Positions 31,868 to 41,177 are shown, counted from the stretch's first letter. The stretch: 59,173 bases of DNA from Arenimonas sp. SCN 70-307 (GCF_001724815.1 NZ_MEDO01000017.1:1-59173), one strand, 5' to 3'. Program-made: numbers and translations. The notes: generated by a model from the sequence alone, not told the origin.

Positions 31868-32395
31868 TCACTCCAGTCCGTCGAGCAGCGTGTCCACCTG
31901 GGCGGTGGTCAGCTTCTCGTGGTAGTGCCCGTCGATCAGCATCACCGGCGCGGCGGCGCAGGCGGCCACGCACTCTTCCTCGATCTTGAGGAAGATGCGG
32001 CCGTCGGGCGTGCTCTCGCCGTGCTTGATGCCCAGCTTGCCTTCGCAGTGGCGCACGATGTCCTCGGCGCCGTTGAGCCAGCAGCTGATGTTGGTGCAGA
32101 TCGAGACCTTGTGCCGGCCGACCGGCTGCAGGTCGAACATCGAATAGAAGGTGGCGACCTCGTAGGCCCAGACCGGCGGGATGCCGAGGTACTTGGCCGT
32201 GGCGGCGATGATCTCGTCGCTCAGCCAGCCGCCGTTCTGCTCCTGGGCCGCCATCAGGCCCTGGATGACCGCCGAACGCTTGCGGTCGGGCGGGAACTTG
32301 GCGACCCAATGGTCGATGTGGGCGCGGGTGGCGTCGGTCAGCGCGACCATCGGGTCGACGTGCTGGCAGGCGGCGAAATTTCCGGTGGCTTTCAT
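31868..32395 (-). CDS. nuoE: NADH-quinone oxidoreductase subunit E
   Basis: This 175-residue thioredoxin-fold subunit binds the 2Fe-2S cluster N1a through Cys in [10 protein letters not shown] and [13 protein letters not shown]. The N-terminal helical domain ([20 protein letters not shown]) is normal. It is the sixth gene downstream of tRNA-Leu in the operon, 14 bases after nuoD. Confidence 0.96.
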   Translation of the reverse strand: MKATGNFAACQHVDPMVALTDATRAHIDHWVAKFPPDRKRSAVIQGLMAAQEQNGGWLSDEIIAATAKYLGIPPVWAYEVATFYSMFDLQPVGRHKVSICTNISCWLNGAEDIVRHCEGKLGIKHGESTPDGRIFLKIEEECVAACAAAPVMLIDGHYHEKLTTAQVDTLLDGLE

Positions 32396-32409
32396 GGCCT
32401 GGGCAATCC

Positions 32410-33666
32410 TTAGCGGTCGATCTCGCCGAAGACGATGTCGTAGGTACCGATCATCGCCACGACGTCGGGCAGCATGTGGCCGCGCACGATCGCGTCCATC
32501 GACGAGAGGTGGGCGAAGCCGGGCGCGCGCAGCTTGAGGCGGAAGGGCTTGTTGGCGCCGTCGGAGACGATGTAGGCGCCGAACTCGCCCTTCGGGGCCT
32601 CGACCGCGGCATAGGCCTCGCCGGCCGGCACCGAGTAGCCCTCGGTGAAGAGCTTGAAGTGGTGGATCAGCGCTTCCATGTCGTCCTTCATCTCGGCACG
32701 ACGCGGCGGCGCGACCTTGAAGTTGCGCACCATCACCGGGCCCGGGTTGGCCCGGAGCCACTTCACGCACTGCTGGATGATGCGGTTGGACTGGCGCATC
32801 TCCTCGACGCGCACCAGGTAGCGGTCGTAGCAGTCGCCCTGCACGCCCACCGGGATGTCGAAGTCGACCTTGTCGTAGGCGGCGTAGGGCTGCTTCTTGC
32901 GCAGGTCCCAGGCCAGGCCGGAGCCGCGCAGCATCGGGCCGGTCATGCCCCAGGCCAGCGCCTTCTCCACCGGCACCACGCCGATGCCGACGGTGCGCTG
33001 CTTCCAGATGCGGTTGTCGGTGAGCAGGGTTTCGTATTCGTCGACGCGGCGCGGGAAATCGGCGCAGAAGGCGTCGAGGAAGTCGAGCATCGAGCCTTCG
33101 CGCCACTCGTTGACGCGCTTGAGCTCGGAACCCTTGCGCCACGGCGACTCGCGGTACTTGGGCATGGAATCAGGCAGGTCGCGCGCCACGCCGCCGGGGC
33201 GGTAGTAGGTGGCGTGCATGCGGGCGCCGGAGACCGCCTCGTAGCAGTCCATCAGCTCTTCGCGCTCGCGGAAGGCGTAGAGGAACACCGCCATCGCGCC
33301 CAGGTCGAGGCCGTTCGAGCCGATCCACATCAGGTGGTTGAGGATGCGGGTGACCTCGTCGAACATCGTGCGGATGTACTGCGCACGCTCGGGGGCCTCG
33401 ATGCCCATCAGCTTCTCGATGGCGCGCACGTAGGCGTGCTCGTTGCACATCATCGAGACGTAGTCCAGGCGGTCCATGTAGCCGATCGACTGGTTGAAGG
33501 GCTTGGACTCGGCCAGCTTCTCGGTGCCGCGGTGCAGCAGGCCGACGTGCGGGTCGGCGCGCTGCACCACCTCGCCGTCCATCTCGAGCACCAGGCGCAG
33601 CACGCCGTGCGCGGCCGGGTGCTGCGGGCCGAAGTTGAGGGTGTAGTTGCGGATTTCCTGGGTCAT
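32410..33666 (-). CDS. nuoD: NADH-quinone oxidoreductase subunit D
   Basis: This 418-residue 49-kDa-type subunit forms the quinone site with Nuo[21 protein letters not shown], the LLHRGTEKL motif and the C-terminal block [21 protein letters not shown] are characteristic. The gene is separate from nuoC, as in Xanthomonadaceae, not fused as in E. coli. It begins six bases after nuoC. Confidence 0.97.
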   Translation of the reverse strand: MTQEIRNYTLNFGPQHPAAHGVLRLVLEMDGEVVQRADPHVGLLHRGTEKLAESKPFNQSIGYMDRLDYVSMMCNEHAYVRAIEKLMGIEAPERAQYIRTMFDEVTRILNHLMWIGSNGLDLGAMAVFLYAFREREELMDCYEAVSGARMHATYYRPGGVARDLPDSMPKYRESPWRKGSELKRVNEWREGSMLDFLDAFCADFPRRVDEYETLLTDNRIWKQRTVGIGVVPVEKALAWGMTGPMLRGSGLAWDLRKKQPYAAYDKVDFDIPVGVQGDCYDRYLVRVEEMRQSNRIIQQCVKWLRANPGPVMVRNFKVAPPRRAEMKDDMEALIHHFKLFTEGYSVPAGEAYAAVEAPKGEFGAYIVSDGANKPFRLKLRAPGFAHLSSMDAIVRGHMLPDVVAMIGTYDIVFGEIDR

Positions 33667-33672
33667 GGCCGG

Positions 33673-34392
33673 TCAGTCCTTGCGCGGCTGCTCGGAGGCA
33701 GCCTGCTGCCAGCGGGAGTCCTCGCGCACCACGCGCGGCACGCCCACGCGCGGCTCGATCGAGACGGGCTCGTACACCACGCGCTTGCGCTCGGCGTCGT
33801 AGCGGACCTCGACGTTGCCCACCAGCGGGAAGTCCTTTCGGAACGGGTGGCCGACGAAGCCGTAGTCGGTGAGGATGCGGCGCAGGTCGGGGTGGCCTTC
33901 GAACACGATGCCGAACAGGTCGAAGCATTCGCGTTCGAACCAATTGGCCACCGGGTAAACGTCCACCAGCGAGGGCACCACGGGCAGGCTATTGTCCGCG
34001 GCGAAACAACGAAGGCGGAGTCGCCGGTTGTGCCGCACCGACTGCAGGTGCACCACCACCGCGAAGCGGCGCTCGGGGCCATTGCCGCGCGGGCGGCTGT
34101 CCCAGTCGAAGCGGCCCGGGCCGGCGCCTTCGATGCCGCGCGAGAAGCCCTCGGAGCTGACGTCGGTGGTGTCCCACTCGTCGTCGCCGTAGCCGAGGTA
34201 GTCGACGCCGCACAGGTCGATCAGCTGCTCGAACGAGAGATCCGGGTCGTCGCGCAGCAGGCGCGCGGCCGCGTCCCATTCGCCCGGGGCGATCTCGACC
34301 GTGGTTTCGCCCAGGGCCTCGTGCAGGGAAACCAGCTTGTCCTGCAGGCGTGCCTTCAGGCGCTCGGGGAAGCTCGTGGGGGTCTCGACCAT
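33673..34392 (-). CDS. nuoC: NADH-quinone oxidoreductase subunit C
   Basis: This 239-residue 30-kDa-type peripheral subunit has the diagnostic sequence [31 protein letters not shown], in blocks, near residue 160. A central insertion of about 25 residues (around [19 protein letters not shown]) lengthens it relative to minimal NuoC. The C-terminal Gln/Asp-rich tail is short. ATG MVETP lies 16 bases after nuoB. Confidence 0.95.
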   Translation of the reverse strand: MVETPTSFPERLKARLQDKLVSLHEALGETTVEIAPGEWDAAARLLRDDPDLSFEQLIDLCGVDYLGYGDDEWDTTDVSSEGFSRGIEGAGPGRFDWDSRPRGNGPERRFAVVVHLQSVRHNRRLRLRCFAADNSLPVVPSLVDVYPVANWFERECFDLFGIVFEGHPDLRRILTDYGFVGHPFRKDFPLVGNVEVRYDAERKRVVYEPVSIEPRVGVPRVVREDSRWQQAASEQPRKD

Positions 34393-34408
34393 GGCGTCTG
34401 CTGGGTCC

Positions 34409-34963
34409 TTAGCGGGCGATGGTGTTGGTGCGGCGGATCTTCTTCTGCAGCTGCAGGATGCCGTACACGAGCGCTTCCGCCGTCGGCGGGCAACCCGGCA
34501 CGTACACGTCCACCGGCACGACGCGGTCGCAGCCGCGCACCACCGAATACGAGTAGTGGTAGTAGCCGCCGCCATTGGCGCAGCTGCCCATCGAGATCAC
34601 CCACTTGGGCTCGGGCATCTGGTCGTAGACCTTGCGCAGGGCCGGGGCCATCTTGTTGACCAGGGTGCCGGCGACGATCATCACGTCGGACTGGCGCGGC
34701 GACGGGCGGAAGATGACGCCGTAGCGGTCGAGGTCCAGGCGCGAGGCGCCCGCGTGCATCATCTCGACGGCGCAGCAGGCCAGTCCGAAGGTCATCGGCC
34801 ACATCGAACCGGTGCGGGCCCAGTTCACCAGCGCATCGACCGAGGTGGTGACGAAGCCGCGCTCGAGCAGCGGGTTCTCGCCTTCCGGACGCAGGATGTC
34901 GTCGACCCGACCTTCCGGGATCGGGTTGTGCATCAGGTTCGAAACGGACTGGATCACTCCCAT
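34409..34963 (-). CDS. nuoB: NADH-quinone oxidoreductase subunit B
   Basis: This 184-residue PSST-type subunit holds cluster N2, the last iron-sulfur centre before quinone. The four cysteine ligands are visible: the adjacent pair in [10 protein letters not shown], one in [10 protein letters not shown] and one in [11 protein letters not shown]. It overlaps nuoA by ten bases. Confidence 0.97.
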   Translation of the reverse strand: MGVIQSVSNLMHNPIPEGRVDDILRPEGENPLLERGFVTTSVDALVNWARTGSMWPMTFGLACCAVEMMHAGASRLDLDRYGVIFRPSPRQSDVMIVAGTLVNKMAPALRKVYDQMPEPKWVISMGSCANGGGYYHYSYSVVRGCDRVVPVDVYVPGCPPTAEALVYGILQLQKKIRRTNTIAR

Positions 34964-35310
34964 TCGAGCGCTCCCTTCTTCCAGACGTAGATGAAGCCCA
35001 GCACCAGCAGGCCGATGAAGATGCCCATCTCGGTGAGGCCGACGATGCCGAGGTTGCGGAAGTTCACCGCCCACGGGAAAACGAAGGCGATTTCCAGGTC
35101 GAAGATGATGAACTGGATGGCCACGAGGTAATAGCGCACGTCGAACTGCATGCGCGCGTCCTCGAAGGCCTCGAAGCCGCATTCGTAGGGGGAGAGTTTT
35201 TCGGCGTCGGGCCGCTTGGGACCGAGGAACCAGCCGGCGATCAGGAGCACGATGCCCAGGCCGGTGGAAACGAAAAGGAACAACAGGATCGGCAGATATT
35301 CGCCAAGCAC
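34954..35310 (-). CDS. nuoA: NADH-quinone oxidoreductase subunit A
   Basis: This 118-residue subunit has three membrane helices. [24 protein letters not shown], in blocks, is the conserved loop. GTG was chosen as start because AAGGTGAGGA lies at the right distance and the length then equals the family norm; the longer frame to 35421 runs into tRNA-Leu. It is the first gene of the 14-gene nuo operon, 82 bases after the tRNA. Confidence 0.94.
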   Translation of the reverse strand: MLGEYLPILLFLFVSTGLGIVLLIAGWFLGPKRPDAEKLSPYECGFEAFEDARMQFDVRYYLVAIQFIIFDLEIAFVFPWAVNFRNLGIVGLTEMGIFIGLLVLGFIYVWKKGALEWE

Positions 35311-35391
35311 GCGCGCATCCTCACCTTGCGCCCGTGGGCGCGTCCGTGCCGCCGCTCCAGCGTTTGCCGGGCGGCAGCCCGTTGGTCGATT

Positions 35392-35476
35392 TGGTGCCCA
35401 AGGGGGGACTCGAACCCCCACGACTTACGTCGCTACCACCTCAAGGTAGTGCGTCTACCAATTCCGCCACCTGGGC
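35392..35476 (-). tRNA. leuU: tRNA-Leu (anticodon GAG)
   Basis: This 85-nt class II tRNA has an encoded CCA end. The acceptor stem GCCCAGG pairs with CTTGGGC, the anticodon loop is CTTGAGGT-like with GAG, and a long variable arm follows. It lies between secG and nuoA. E. coli also has secG followed by leuU, so the pairing looks ancestral. Confidence 0.93.
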
Positions 35477-35516
35477 AGGTGTGCCTTCGTTCCGATGCAT
35501 GGATCGAAGGCTGAAG

Positions 35517-35522
35517 ATTGTA
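35517..35522 (-). promoter_or_regulatory. Candidate -10 element for tRNA-Leu
   Basis: On the minus strand TGATACAAT gives a TACAAT -10 preceded by an extended TG, 41 bases from the tRNA 5' end. No good -35 hexamer is seen. Read-through from secG is an alternative source of the tRNA and nuo transcript. Confidence 0.4.
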
Positions 35523-35531
35523 TCAGTTCGA

Positions 35532-35984
35532 TCAGCCGCCGCGGGTGTTTTCCGCGTCATTTTCCACGGCCTCGGCCGGGGTGGCGGGAACCTCGCCTTC
35601 GGCCGCGGGCACATCGGCGCCGGTGGCCGGCACGTCGGTGGCCGGGGCCGGGATGTCGGAGGCCGGGACCTCGCCCGCCGGGGCGGACACGGCCGGAACC
35701 TCGGACATCGCGCCGATGTCCTCGAGCGACGCCTGCGCGGCCTCGCGGCCGCCATGGGTGGCGTACCAGGCCATGCCCAGGCTCATGCCCATGAAGACCA
35801 CGGCCAGCCACTTGGTGGACGAGGAAAGGAAGTTGGCCGAGCCGCGCGCGCCGAACACGGTGGCCGAAGCGCCCGCGCCGAAGCCCGAGCCGGCGGCCGC
35901 ACCGGTGCCGCGCTGCATGAGGATGAGCACGATCATCGCGATCGCGACCAGCACGTAGATGACACTGACGATGGTGAGCAGCAT
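35532..35984 (-). CDS. secG: Preprotein translocase subunit SecG
   Basis: This 150-residue inner-membrane subunit of the Sec channel has two helices (MLLTIVSVIYVLVAIAMIVL and a second near 55-75) and the conserved loop MQRGTGAAAGSGFGAG. The last 65 residues or so form a low-complexity Ala/Pro/Glu/Val tail with repeated VPAxxx units, longer than in E. coli SecG (110 residues). It starts nine bases after tpiA. Confidence 0.94.
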   Translation of the reverse strand: MLLTIVSVIYVLVAIAMIVLILMQRGTGAAAGSGFGAGASATVFGARGSANFLSSSTKWLAVVFMGMSLGMAWYATHGGREAAQASLEDIGAMSEVPAVSAPAGEVPASDIPAPATDVPATGADVPAAEGEVPATPAEAVENDAENTRGG

Positions 35985-35993
35985 GTTGGTCCG

Positions 35994-36746
35994 TTACCTC
36001 GCCGCCGCGGCGGCGATTGCCAGGAAATCCTGGGCCACGAGGGACGCGCCCCCGATCAGGCCACCATCGACGTCGGGCTGGGCGAACAGCTCGGCCGCGT
36101 TGGCGGGCTTAACGCTGCCCCCGTACAGGATGGGCAGCGAGCCGGCGATTGTAGCATCGAGCGCGGCCAGTTCGCCACGGATGAAGGCGTGGACCTCCTG
36201 GGCCTGCTCCTTGCTGGCGGTACGGCCGGTGCCGATGGCCCAGACCGGCTCGTAGGCCACCACCGCGCCCCGGAAGCCCTCGATGCCGGCCAGCTCGACC
36301 ACCGGGCCCAGCTGCTTTTGCAGCGCCCATTCGGTCTGGCCGGCCTCGCGCTGGTGCAGGGTCTCGCCCACGCACAGCACCGGCACCAGGCCCGCCCCGA
36401 GGGCGGCGACGAACTTTTCGGCCACGTCCTGGGGGCTTTCCTCGTGGTACTGGCGGCGCTCGGAGTGGCCCACCAGCACGTAGCGGGCGCCGACGTCGCG
36501 CAGCATCGCGCCGGACACCTCGCCGGTGTAGGCACCCTCGGTGTTCACGCCCAGGTCCTGGGCGCCGAAGCCCAGGCCCTGCCCCGCATAGCGTTCGGCC
36601 AGCTCGGCAAGGTAGGGCAGCGGCGGCAGCACCACCAGGTCCACGCCGGCGGCGCGGGGCGCGGCCACCACGGCATCGAGCAGCTGGCGCGCGAAGGCGC
36701 GGCTGCCGTTGAGCTTCCAGTTGCCGGCGACGATCCTCTGGCGCAT
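35994..36746 (-). CDS. tpiA: Triose-phosphate isomerase
   Basis: This 250-residue TIM-barrel enzyme interconverts dihydroxyacetone phosphate and glyceraldehyde 3-phosphate in glycolysis. Active-site landmarks are AGNWKLNG (Lys), LVGHSERRQ (His) and AYEPVWAIGTG (Glu), with the phosphate loop YGGSVKPANA. It is complete. It leads secG, tRNA-Leu and the nuo genes. Confidence 0.97.
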   Translation of the reverse strand: MRQRIVAGNWKLNGSRAFARQLLDAVVAAPRAAGVDLVVLPPLPYLAELAERYAGQGLGFGAQDLGVNTEGAYTGEVSGAMLRDVGARYVLVGHSERRQYHEESPQDVAEKFVAALGAGLVPVLCVGETLHQREAGQTEWALQKQLGPVVELAGIEGFRGAVVAYEPVWAIGTGRTASKEQAQEVHAFIRGELAALDATIAGSLPILYGGSVKPANAAELFAQPDVDGGLIGGASLVAQDFLAIAAAAAR

Positions 36747-36776
36747 GCGGGCTTCCCTGTGCGGAAAACCGCGATT

Positions 36777-37226
36777 CTATCGCGAGGCGCGGGGGCTGAC
36801 GATGTCCCGGTGCATCGGCGCCAGCCGCGCCAGCAGCGCGTTCTGGGCCGCGCGCGGGATGCCCCGCGCCTGCATCGCGTCCAGCAGCGCCTCCACCAGC
36901 GCGTTGAAGTCGGCCTCGGTGATGGCGAGGCCGGCGTGCGACTCGGCCATGCTGCGGCCGGTGTAGGTGCAGGGCCCGCCCAGCTCGACGCAGAACTGCT
37001 CCACCAGGCGGTCGTTGAGGTTGGGCAGGTCCACTTCGGCGAACTGGGCGTTGATGCGCTCGTCCTCCAGCAGCCGCACGAGGAATTCCTCCACCAGGGC
37101 CTCGACCCCGGCCTGGCCGCCGAACTGCTCGTAAAGGCCCGGGCGGGCCGGCGCCGCGGCGCAGCCGGCCAGCGCGACGGCCAGCAGCAGGGCCGGGATC
37201 AGCCGGGGAAATCGCAGCAGGGCCAT
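36777..37226 (-). CDS. Lipoprotein group 1 truncated hemoglobin
   Basis: This 149-residue protein has a lipoprotein signal ending LAGC (Cys22), followed by a truncated globin: LYEQFGGQAGVEALVEEFLVRLLEDERI, in blocks, and RSMAESHAGLAITEADFNALVEAL, with proximal heme ligand His97. Group 1 truncated globins bind oxygen and nitric oxide and are usually cytoplasmic, so an exported, lipid-anchored one is uncommon. It is the last gene of a coupled operon (cupredoxin, GGDEF-EAL, DUF3034, globin) and starts one base beyond the DUF3034 stop codon. Confidence 0.82.
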   Translation of the reverse strand: MALLRFPRLIPALLLAVALAGCAAAPARPGLYEQFGGQAGVEALVEEFLVRLLEDERINAQFAEVDLPNLNDRLVEQFCVELGGPCTYTGRSMAESHAGLAITEADFNALVEALLDAMQARGIPRAAQNALLARLAPMHRDIVSPRASR

Positions 37227-37227
37227 C

Positions 37228-38085
37228 TCAGAACCCCACCTGGACGGAGAGATAACCGCCGCGCTGGCCATCCAGGGTGGCGATGCCGCCCAGGTCGGCC
37301 CAGGCCGCCACCACCGCCACGTGCTTGTTCGGGAACCAGGCCACGAAGGCATCCTTCCAGTCGTCCTCGGAGGCGAAACCGAGGTTGTCGGGCTTTTGCC
37401 GGTATTCCACGCCCACCACCCACGACGGATCCAGCACCACGGCCAGGCTGCCCTCGAACACCAGCGCGCGGCCGCCGTCGCGGTCGCCGCCGTGGCCCAG
37501 CAGGCCCATCTGGTTGGCCCGGGTCGAGCGCAGGGTGCCGCTGGCCAGCCACTGCCGGCCGCCCGGGCCGTCGAGGAAAAGTTTGCTGGCGGCGAGGTAG
37601 ATATCCGTGCCGGCGTCGTCGCGGGCGCCCAGGGCCAGCGGCAAGGTGCCGTCGCGCAGGCGCTTGTGCTGCAGGCCCAGGCTCAGCTGCGGCATGCGGG
37701 TGTAGACCAGGTCGCCGCCCAGGCGCAGCTTGGCGCCGAACACGTCCTGCTCGAGCGCGTCCCAGGGCAGGGCCAGGCGGCGCTGCAGCTCGCCCAGGTC
37801 GAAGCGCTGGCGGGCCACCGACAGCTCCAGCCGGTTGCGGAAGGTCCAGGCCGCGCCCCAGGCGTCGAGCGCGTAGTCGCCGGTGTCGACCCGGGTGTAG
37901 AAGGCGGTGCCGCCCTGCTGCTCGCGCGTGCCGTAGCCGGCCAGCACGGCCCAGGGAACGATTCCGCCGCCGGCCGAACCCTCGACCTGGGTGGCGCCGC
38001 CGGTGGCGAGCAGGCGACCGCCGGCCCCGGCCCAGGCCGGCCCGGCCGCCAGCAGCACCAGCGCGAGCGCAAAGGCCCGCCTCAT
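37228..38085 (-). CDS. DUF3034 exported protein
   Basis: This 285-residue protein has a signal peptide ending AWAGA. The mature part alternates short amphipathic strands with aromatic girdle residues and ends in phenylalanine (SVQVGF), which suggests an outer-membrane beta-barrel. The sequence resembles DUF3034, a family of unknown function. It overlaps the upstream GGDEF-EAL gene by four bases and touches the downstream globin gene, so the three are translationally coupled. Confidence 0.75.
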   Translation of the reverse strand: MRRAFALALVLLAAGPAWAGAGGRLLATGGATQVEGSAGGGIVPWAVLAGYGTREQQGGTAFYTRVDTGDYALDAWGAAWTFRNRLELSVARQRFDLGELQRRLALPWDALEQDVFGAKLRLGGDLVYTRMPQLSLGLQHKRLRDGTLPLALGARDDAGTDIYLAASKLFLDGPGGRQWLASGTLRSTRANQMGLLGHGGDRDGGRALVFEGSLAVVLDPSWVVGVEYRQKPDNLGFASEDDWKDAFVAWFPNKHVAVVAAWADLGGIATLDGQRGGYLSVQVGF

Positions 38086-40412
38086 GCCTCGACGTCCTCG
38101 AAGCGGCGGCACCAGTCGAGCAGCGCCCCGGCCTCCAGGGGCGGGCTGAACAGGTAGCCCTGCACCATGTCGCAGCGAAAGCGCCGCAGCAGCTCCAGGC
38201 CCGAGTCGGTCTCCACGCCCTCGGCGATCACGGTCAGGCCCATGTTGTGGCCCAGCTCGATGGTCGAGCGCACGATGACGGCGTCGTCGCTGCCTTCGAT
38301 GAGCTGCATGACGAAACTCTTGTCGATCTTCATCTCGTCCACCGGCATGCGCTTGAGCTGCGCCAGCGAAGAGTAACCCGTGCCGAAATCGTCGATCGAC
38401 AGGCGCACGCCGATCTCGCGCAGGCGGTGCAGCATGCGCACGGCGTAGTCGACGTCGCGCATCAGCGCGCCCTCGGTCACCTCCAGGATCAGCCGCGCCG
38501 CGGGCACCTGGTGCCTGCGCAGCGTGGACTGCACGAACCCCGGAAGGTCGGCGTCCATCAGGTCCATGGCCGAGAGGTTCACCGCCATGCCCAGGTCCAG
38601 GCCCTCGGCGCGCCAGGCGGCGTTCTGCGCGAGCGCGGCCTCGAGCACGAAGCGGGTTATCTCGTGCACATAGCCCGAGCGCTCGGCCAGCGGGATGAAC
38701 TCGTCCGGCGACACCGGCCCGAGCGCGTGGTGGCGCCAGCGCAGCAGCGCCTCGACGTGCCGCACCTGGCGGCTGGCGAGGTCCACCTTGGGCTGGTAAC
38801 GCAGGCTGAGCTGCCCGCGCGCGATCGACTCGCGCAGGTCGCCCACCAGGGCCAGCTGGCGCAGGTGCACCTCGTCCCTGCCCTCCCGGTAGACGGCCAC
38901 GCCGGCGCGCGCCTCCTTGGCGTCGTAGAGCGCGATGTCGGCGCGGCGCAGCAGGGTCTGGGCGTCGGTGCCGTGCTCGGGGTGCAGGGCCAGGCCCAGG
39001 CTGGCGTCGAGGTTGATGCGGGTGGTGGGCAGGTCGAGCGGACGGCGCAGCTGCCCGAGCAGGTCGCGGGCGCGCTGCATGGCGCGCTCGCCGTCCACGT
39101 CGGCCATCAGCACCATGAACTCGTCGCCGCCCAGGCGGGCCACCAGGTCGCCGGGGCGCACCGCCTGGCGCAGGCGCTTGCCCACTTCCTCCAGCACCTG
39201 GTCGCCGAAGCCGTGGCCAAGGGTGTCGTTGATTTCCTTGAACCGGTCGAGGTCGAGCACCAGCACCGCGCCGCGCACCGTTCCCAGCGCACGCTCGAGG
39301 CGTTCGTGGGCCAGGCTGCGGTTGGGCAGGCCGGTCAGGCCGTCGTGGTGCGCCTGGTGGAGGATGCGTGCCTCGCGCGCCGCGATGCCCTGCTGCATGT
39401 GGCCGAAGGCCGCCGCGAGCTGGGCGATTTCGTCGCGGCCGGCGACCTCGATCGGCTGGCTGTAGTCGCCGTCCTGGACGCGCTGGGCGGCGCGGGCCAG
39501 CTGCACCACCGGCCGGCTGATGCCGCGGCCGAGGAAACCGGCCACCAGCAGGGCCAGCGCCGCCGCCAGCCCCGAGAGCAGCAGGATGCGGTTTTCCAGG
39601 CTGGCCACCGGCGCCATGGCCTGGTCGAGCGAACCCTGCAGCAGCACCTGCACCGGCGGTTCGCCGCTGTCCTCGAGCGCCAGCGCGCGCACGAACCAGT
39701 GTTCCTCGCCCAGGGCGACGTCGCTCAGGGCTTCGCCCGGCGCGAGCTCTCCGGCCGGCAGCGCCGCCAGGGCTTCGCGGGCGGGCGCTTCAAGGCTGCT
39801 GGCGTACACCGACAGCACGCCCTGCCCCGCCTGCACGAAGCTCACGTCCAGTCCGGTGAGCGCGCGGAAATCGCCGGCATAAGCGCCGTCGAAGGTGCTG
39901 CCGATGCCGACCCAGCCGATGCGCTGCGGGGCCATCACCGGGATCAGGGCCAGCTGGTGCAGGCGCCCATCCGCCGGCAGCACGGCCAGCGCGAAACCCT
40001 CGGATTCGGCCCGCGCCACCGCCTGCGACAGGGCCGCGCCGCCCCAGTCGGGGCCGGTGCCGTCCAGGCCGGCCAGCCAGCGGCCGTCCGGGCCCAGCAG
40101 GATGGCCGCGTCGGCGCCCACGCGGCTGGCGTGGTTGCGAAGCGCGGAATCCATGGTGGCCGGGTCGCCGCTGGCCACGGCCGCACGCAGGCCGAAATCG
40201 TCGGCCAGCACCAGCGCCGTTTCGAGCAGCTGCTCGCCGCGCGCGCCGTGGAAACGCTGCCACACGCGCTCGCCCACCTCGAGTTCGTCGGAAAGCTGGC
40301 TGCGCACGCTGCGCTCGGTGGCGAAATGCACCACCACGAAGGTGGCCAGCTGGGCCGCCAGCACCAGGCCGATCAGCAGCGCGACGATGCGGGTGTGCAG
40401 CTGCGAGCGCAT
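38082..40412 (-). CDS. Membrane GGDEF-EAL cyclic di-GMP enzyme with periplasmic sensor
   Basis: This 776-residue protein has a first membrane helix (about 9-29), a periplasmic CACHE-like sensor (about 35-275), a second helix (about 283-303), HAMP (about 305-357), GGDEF and EAL domains. The cyclase motif GGDEF (428-432) is intact with an RxxD inhibitory site five residues before it (RPGD). The phosphodiesterase domain keeps EAL (554-556), DFGTGYSSL, KIDKSFV and AEGVET. Both activities may be retained, with the periplasmic domain deciding the balance. It overlaps the cupredoxin gene by one base and DUF3034 by four. Confidence 0.92.
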   Translation of the reverse strand: MRSQLHTRIVALLIGLVLAAQLATFVVVHFATERSVRSQLSDELEVGERVWQRFHGARGEQLLETALVLADDFGLRAAVASGDPATMDSALRNHASRVGADAAILLGPDGRWLAGLDGTGPDWGGAALSQAVARAESEGFALAVLPADGRLHQLALIPVMAPQRIGWVGIGSTFDGAYAGDFRALTGLDVSFVQAGQGVLSVYASSLEAPAREALAALPAGELAPGEALSDVALGEEHWFVRALALEDSGEPPVQVLLQGSLDQAMAPVASLENRILLLSGLAAALALLVAGFLGRGISRPVVQLARAAQRVQDGDYSQPIEVAGRDEIAQLAAAFGHMQQGIAAREARILHQAHHDGLTGLPNRSLAHERLERALGTVRGAVLVLDLDRFKEINDTLGHGFGDQVLEEVGKRLRQAVRPGDLVARLGGDEFMVLMADVDGERAMQRARDLLGQLRRPLDLPTTRINLDASLGLALHPEHGTDAQTLLRRADIALYDAKEARAGVAVYREGRDEVHLRQLALVGDLRESIARGQLSLRYQPKVDLASRQVRHVEALLRWRHHALGPVSPDEFIPLAERSGYVHEITRFVLEAALAQNAAWRAEGLDLGMAVNLSAMDLMDADLPGFVQSTLRRHQVPAARLILEVTEGALMRDVDYAVRMLHRLREIGVRLSIDDFGTGYSSLAQLKRMPVDEMKIDKSFVMQLIEGSDDAVIVRSTIELGHNMGLTVIAEGVETDSGLELLRRFRCDMVQGYLFSPPLEAGALLDWCRRFEDVEA

Positions 40413-41086
40413 CAGTCTTCCTGGCGCAGGCTGCGCAGGCGGTCCTGCAGCGCGCGCAGGCGGTCGTTGCCGCGGCGGTCGGGCGGCGGCGGGCCGAGCG
40501 CGAGCCCAACCTCCACCGCCGGCGCCGCGGGGGCGACGCGCACGTCGGCGGTTGCCGGCTCGCCCTCCAGGCGCGGGTGCCAGGCGCGCAGCTGGTAGTC
40601 GCCCTCGGGGGCCTCCAGGCGCGCCTTGCCGTCGGCGCCGGAGCGCGCGTGCAGGGGCGTGTCGAGCACCACGATCCAGCCGATCATCCAGTCGTGGATG
40701 TTGCAGCCCACCACCACGATGCCGGGCTGGTCGAACACCACCGGCTCGGGCGGCGTGCCCGAGTACAGCGGCAGTTCGAAGGGCTTGGCCGGCGAGAACG
40801 AATACACCTGGTGGCGCACGGTGTCGCTGTTGGGGAAGCTCACCGCGGTGCCGGCCTGCACCACCAGCACGCCGGGCTCGAAGGCGGTGTTGCGCTGGTC
40901 CATCACCGAACGCCCCGGCACGGGCCGGGTGGCGTCGGAATGCAGGCTGACGACGGCCCCGGGCACCGGCTGGCCGTCGCCGTCGAGCACGCGCACCTCC
41001 AGGGGGGCCGCGTGGACGGACGAAGCGGCCAAGGCGGCAGCCCATGCGAGCGCGGGCAGCCAGGCCACGGCGGTTCTTGCGGTCAT
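40412..41086 (-). CDS. Periplasmic cupredoxin (plastocyanin-like, 'methylamine utilization'-type)
   Basis: This 224-residue protein has a signal peptide ending SVHAA, a carboxypeptidase-regulatory-like segment (PLEVRVLDGDGQPVPGAVV) and a cupredoxin fold with likely copper ligands His92, Cys128, His131 and Met134 (RHQVYSF and GCNIHDWM). A charged C-terminal helix follows (NDRLRALQDRLRSLRQED). It should bind copper in the periplasm and may transfer electrons or sense redox state or copper. First gene of the operon with GGDEF-EAL, DUF3034 and globin. Confidence 0.8.
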   Translation of the reverse strand: MTARTAVAWLPALAWAAALAASSVHAAPLEVRVLDGDGQPVPGAVVSLHSDATRPVPGRSVMDQRNTAFEPGVLVVQAGTAVSFPNSDTVRHQVYSFSPAKPFELPLYSGTPPEPVVFDQPGIVVVGCNIHDWMIGWIVVLDTPLHARSGADGKARLEAPEGDYQLRAWHPRLEGEPATADVRVAPAAPAVEVGLALGPPPPDRRGNDRLRALQDRLRSLRQED

Positions 41087-41177
41087 CGGGCCCCCTGTCG
41101 GCCTCGCCCATGGGGCGTCACGCGGATTAGCGCCCGCCGGGGGTGATAATCACGCGAAAGACCTTCACTGAGCCTGC

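Noticed and set aside
35334-40598. A 1754-codon open frame on the plus strand
   Set aside because: It runs antisense through tRNA-Leu, secG, tpiA, the globin, DUF3034 and GGDEF-EAL genes, with composition (Arg, Ala, Gln, His rich) typical of shadow frames in GC-rich DNA and no recognisable domain.
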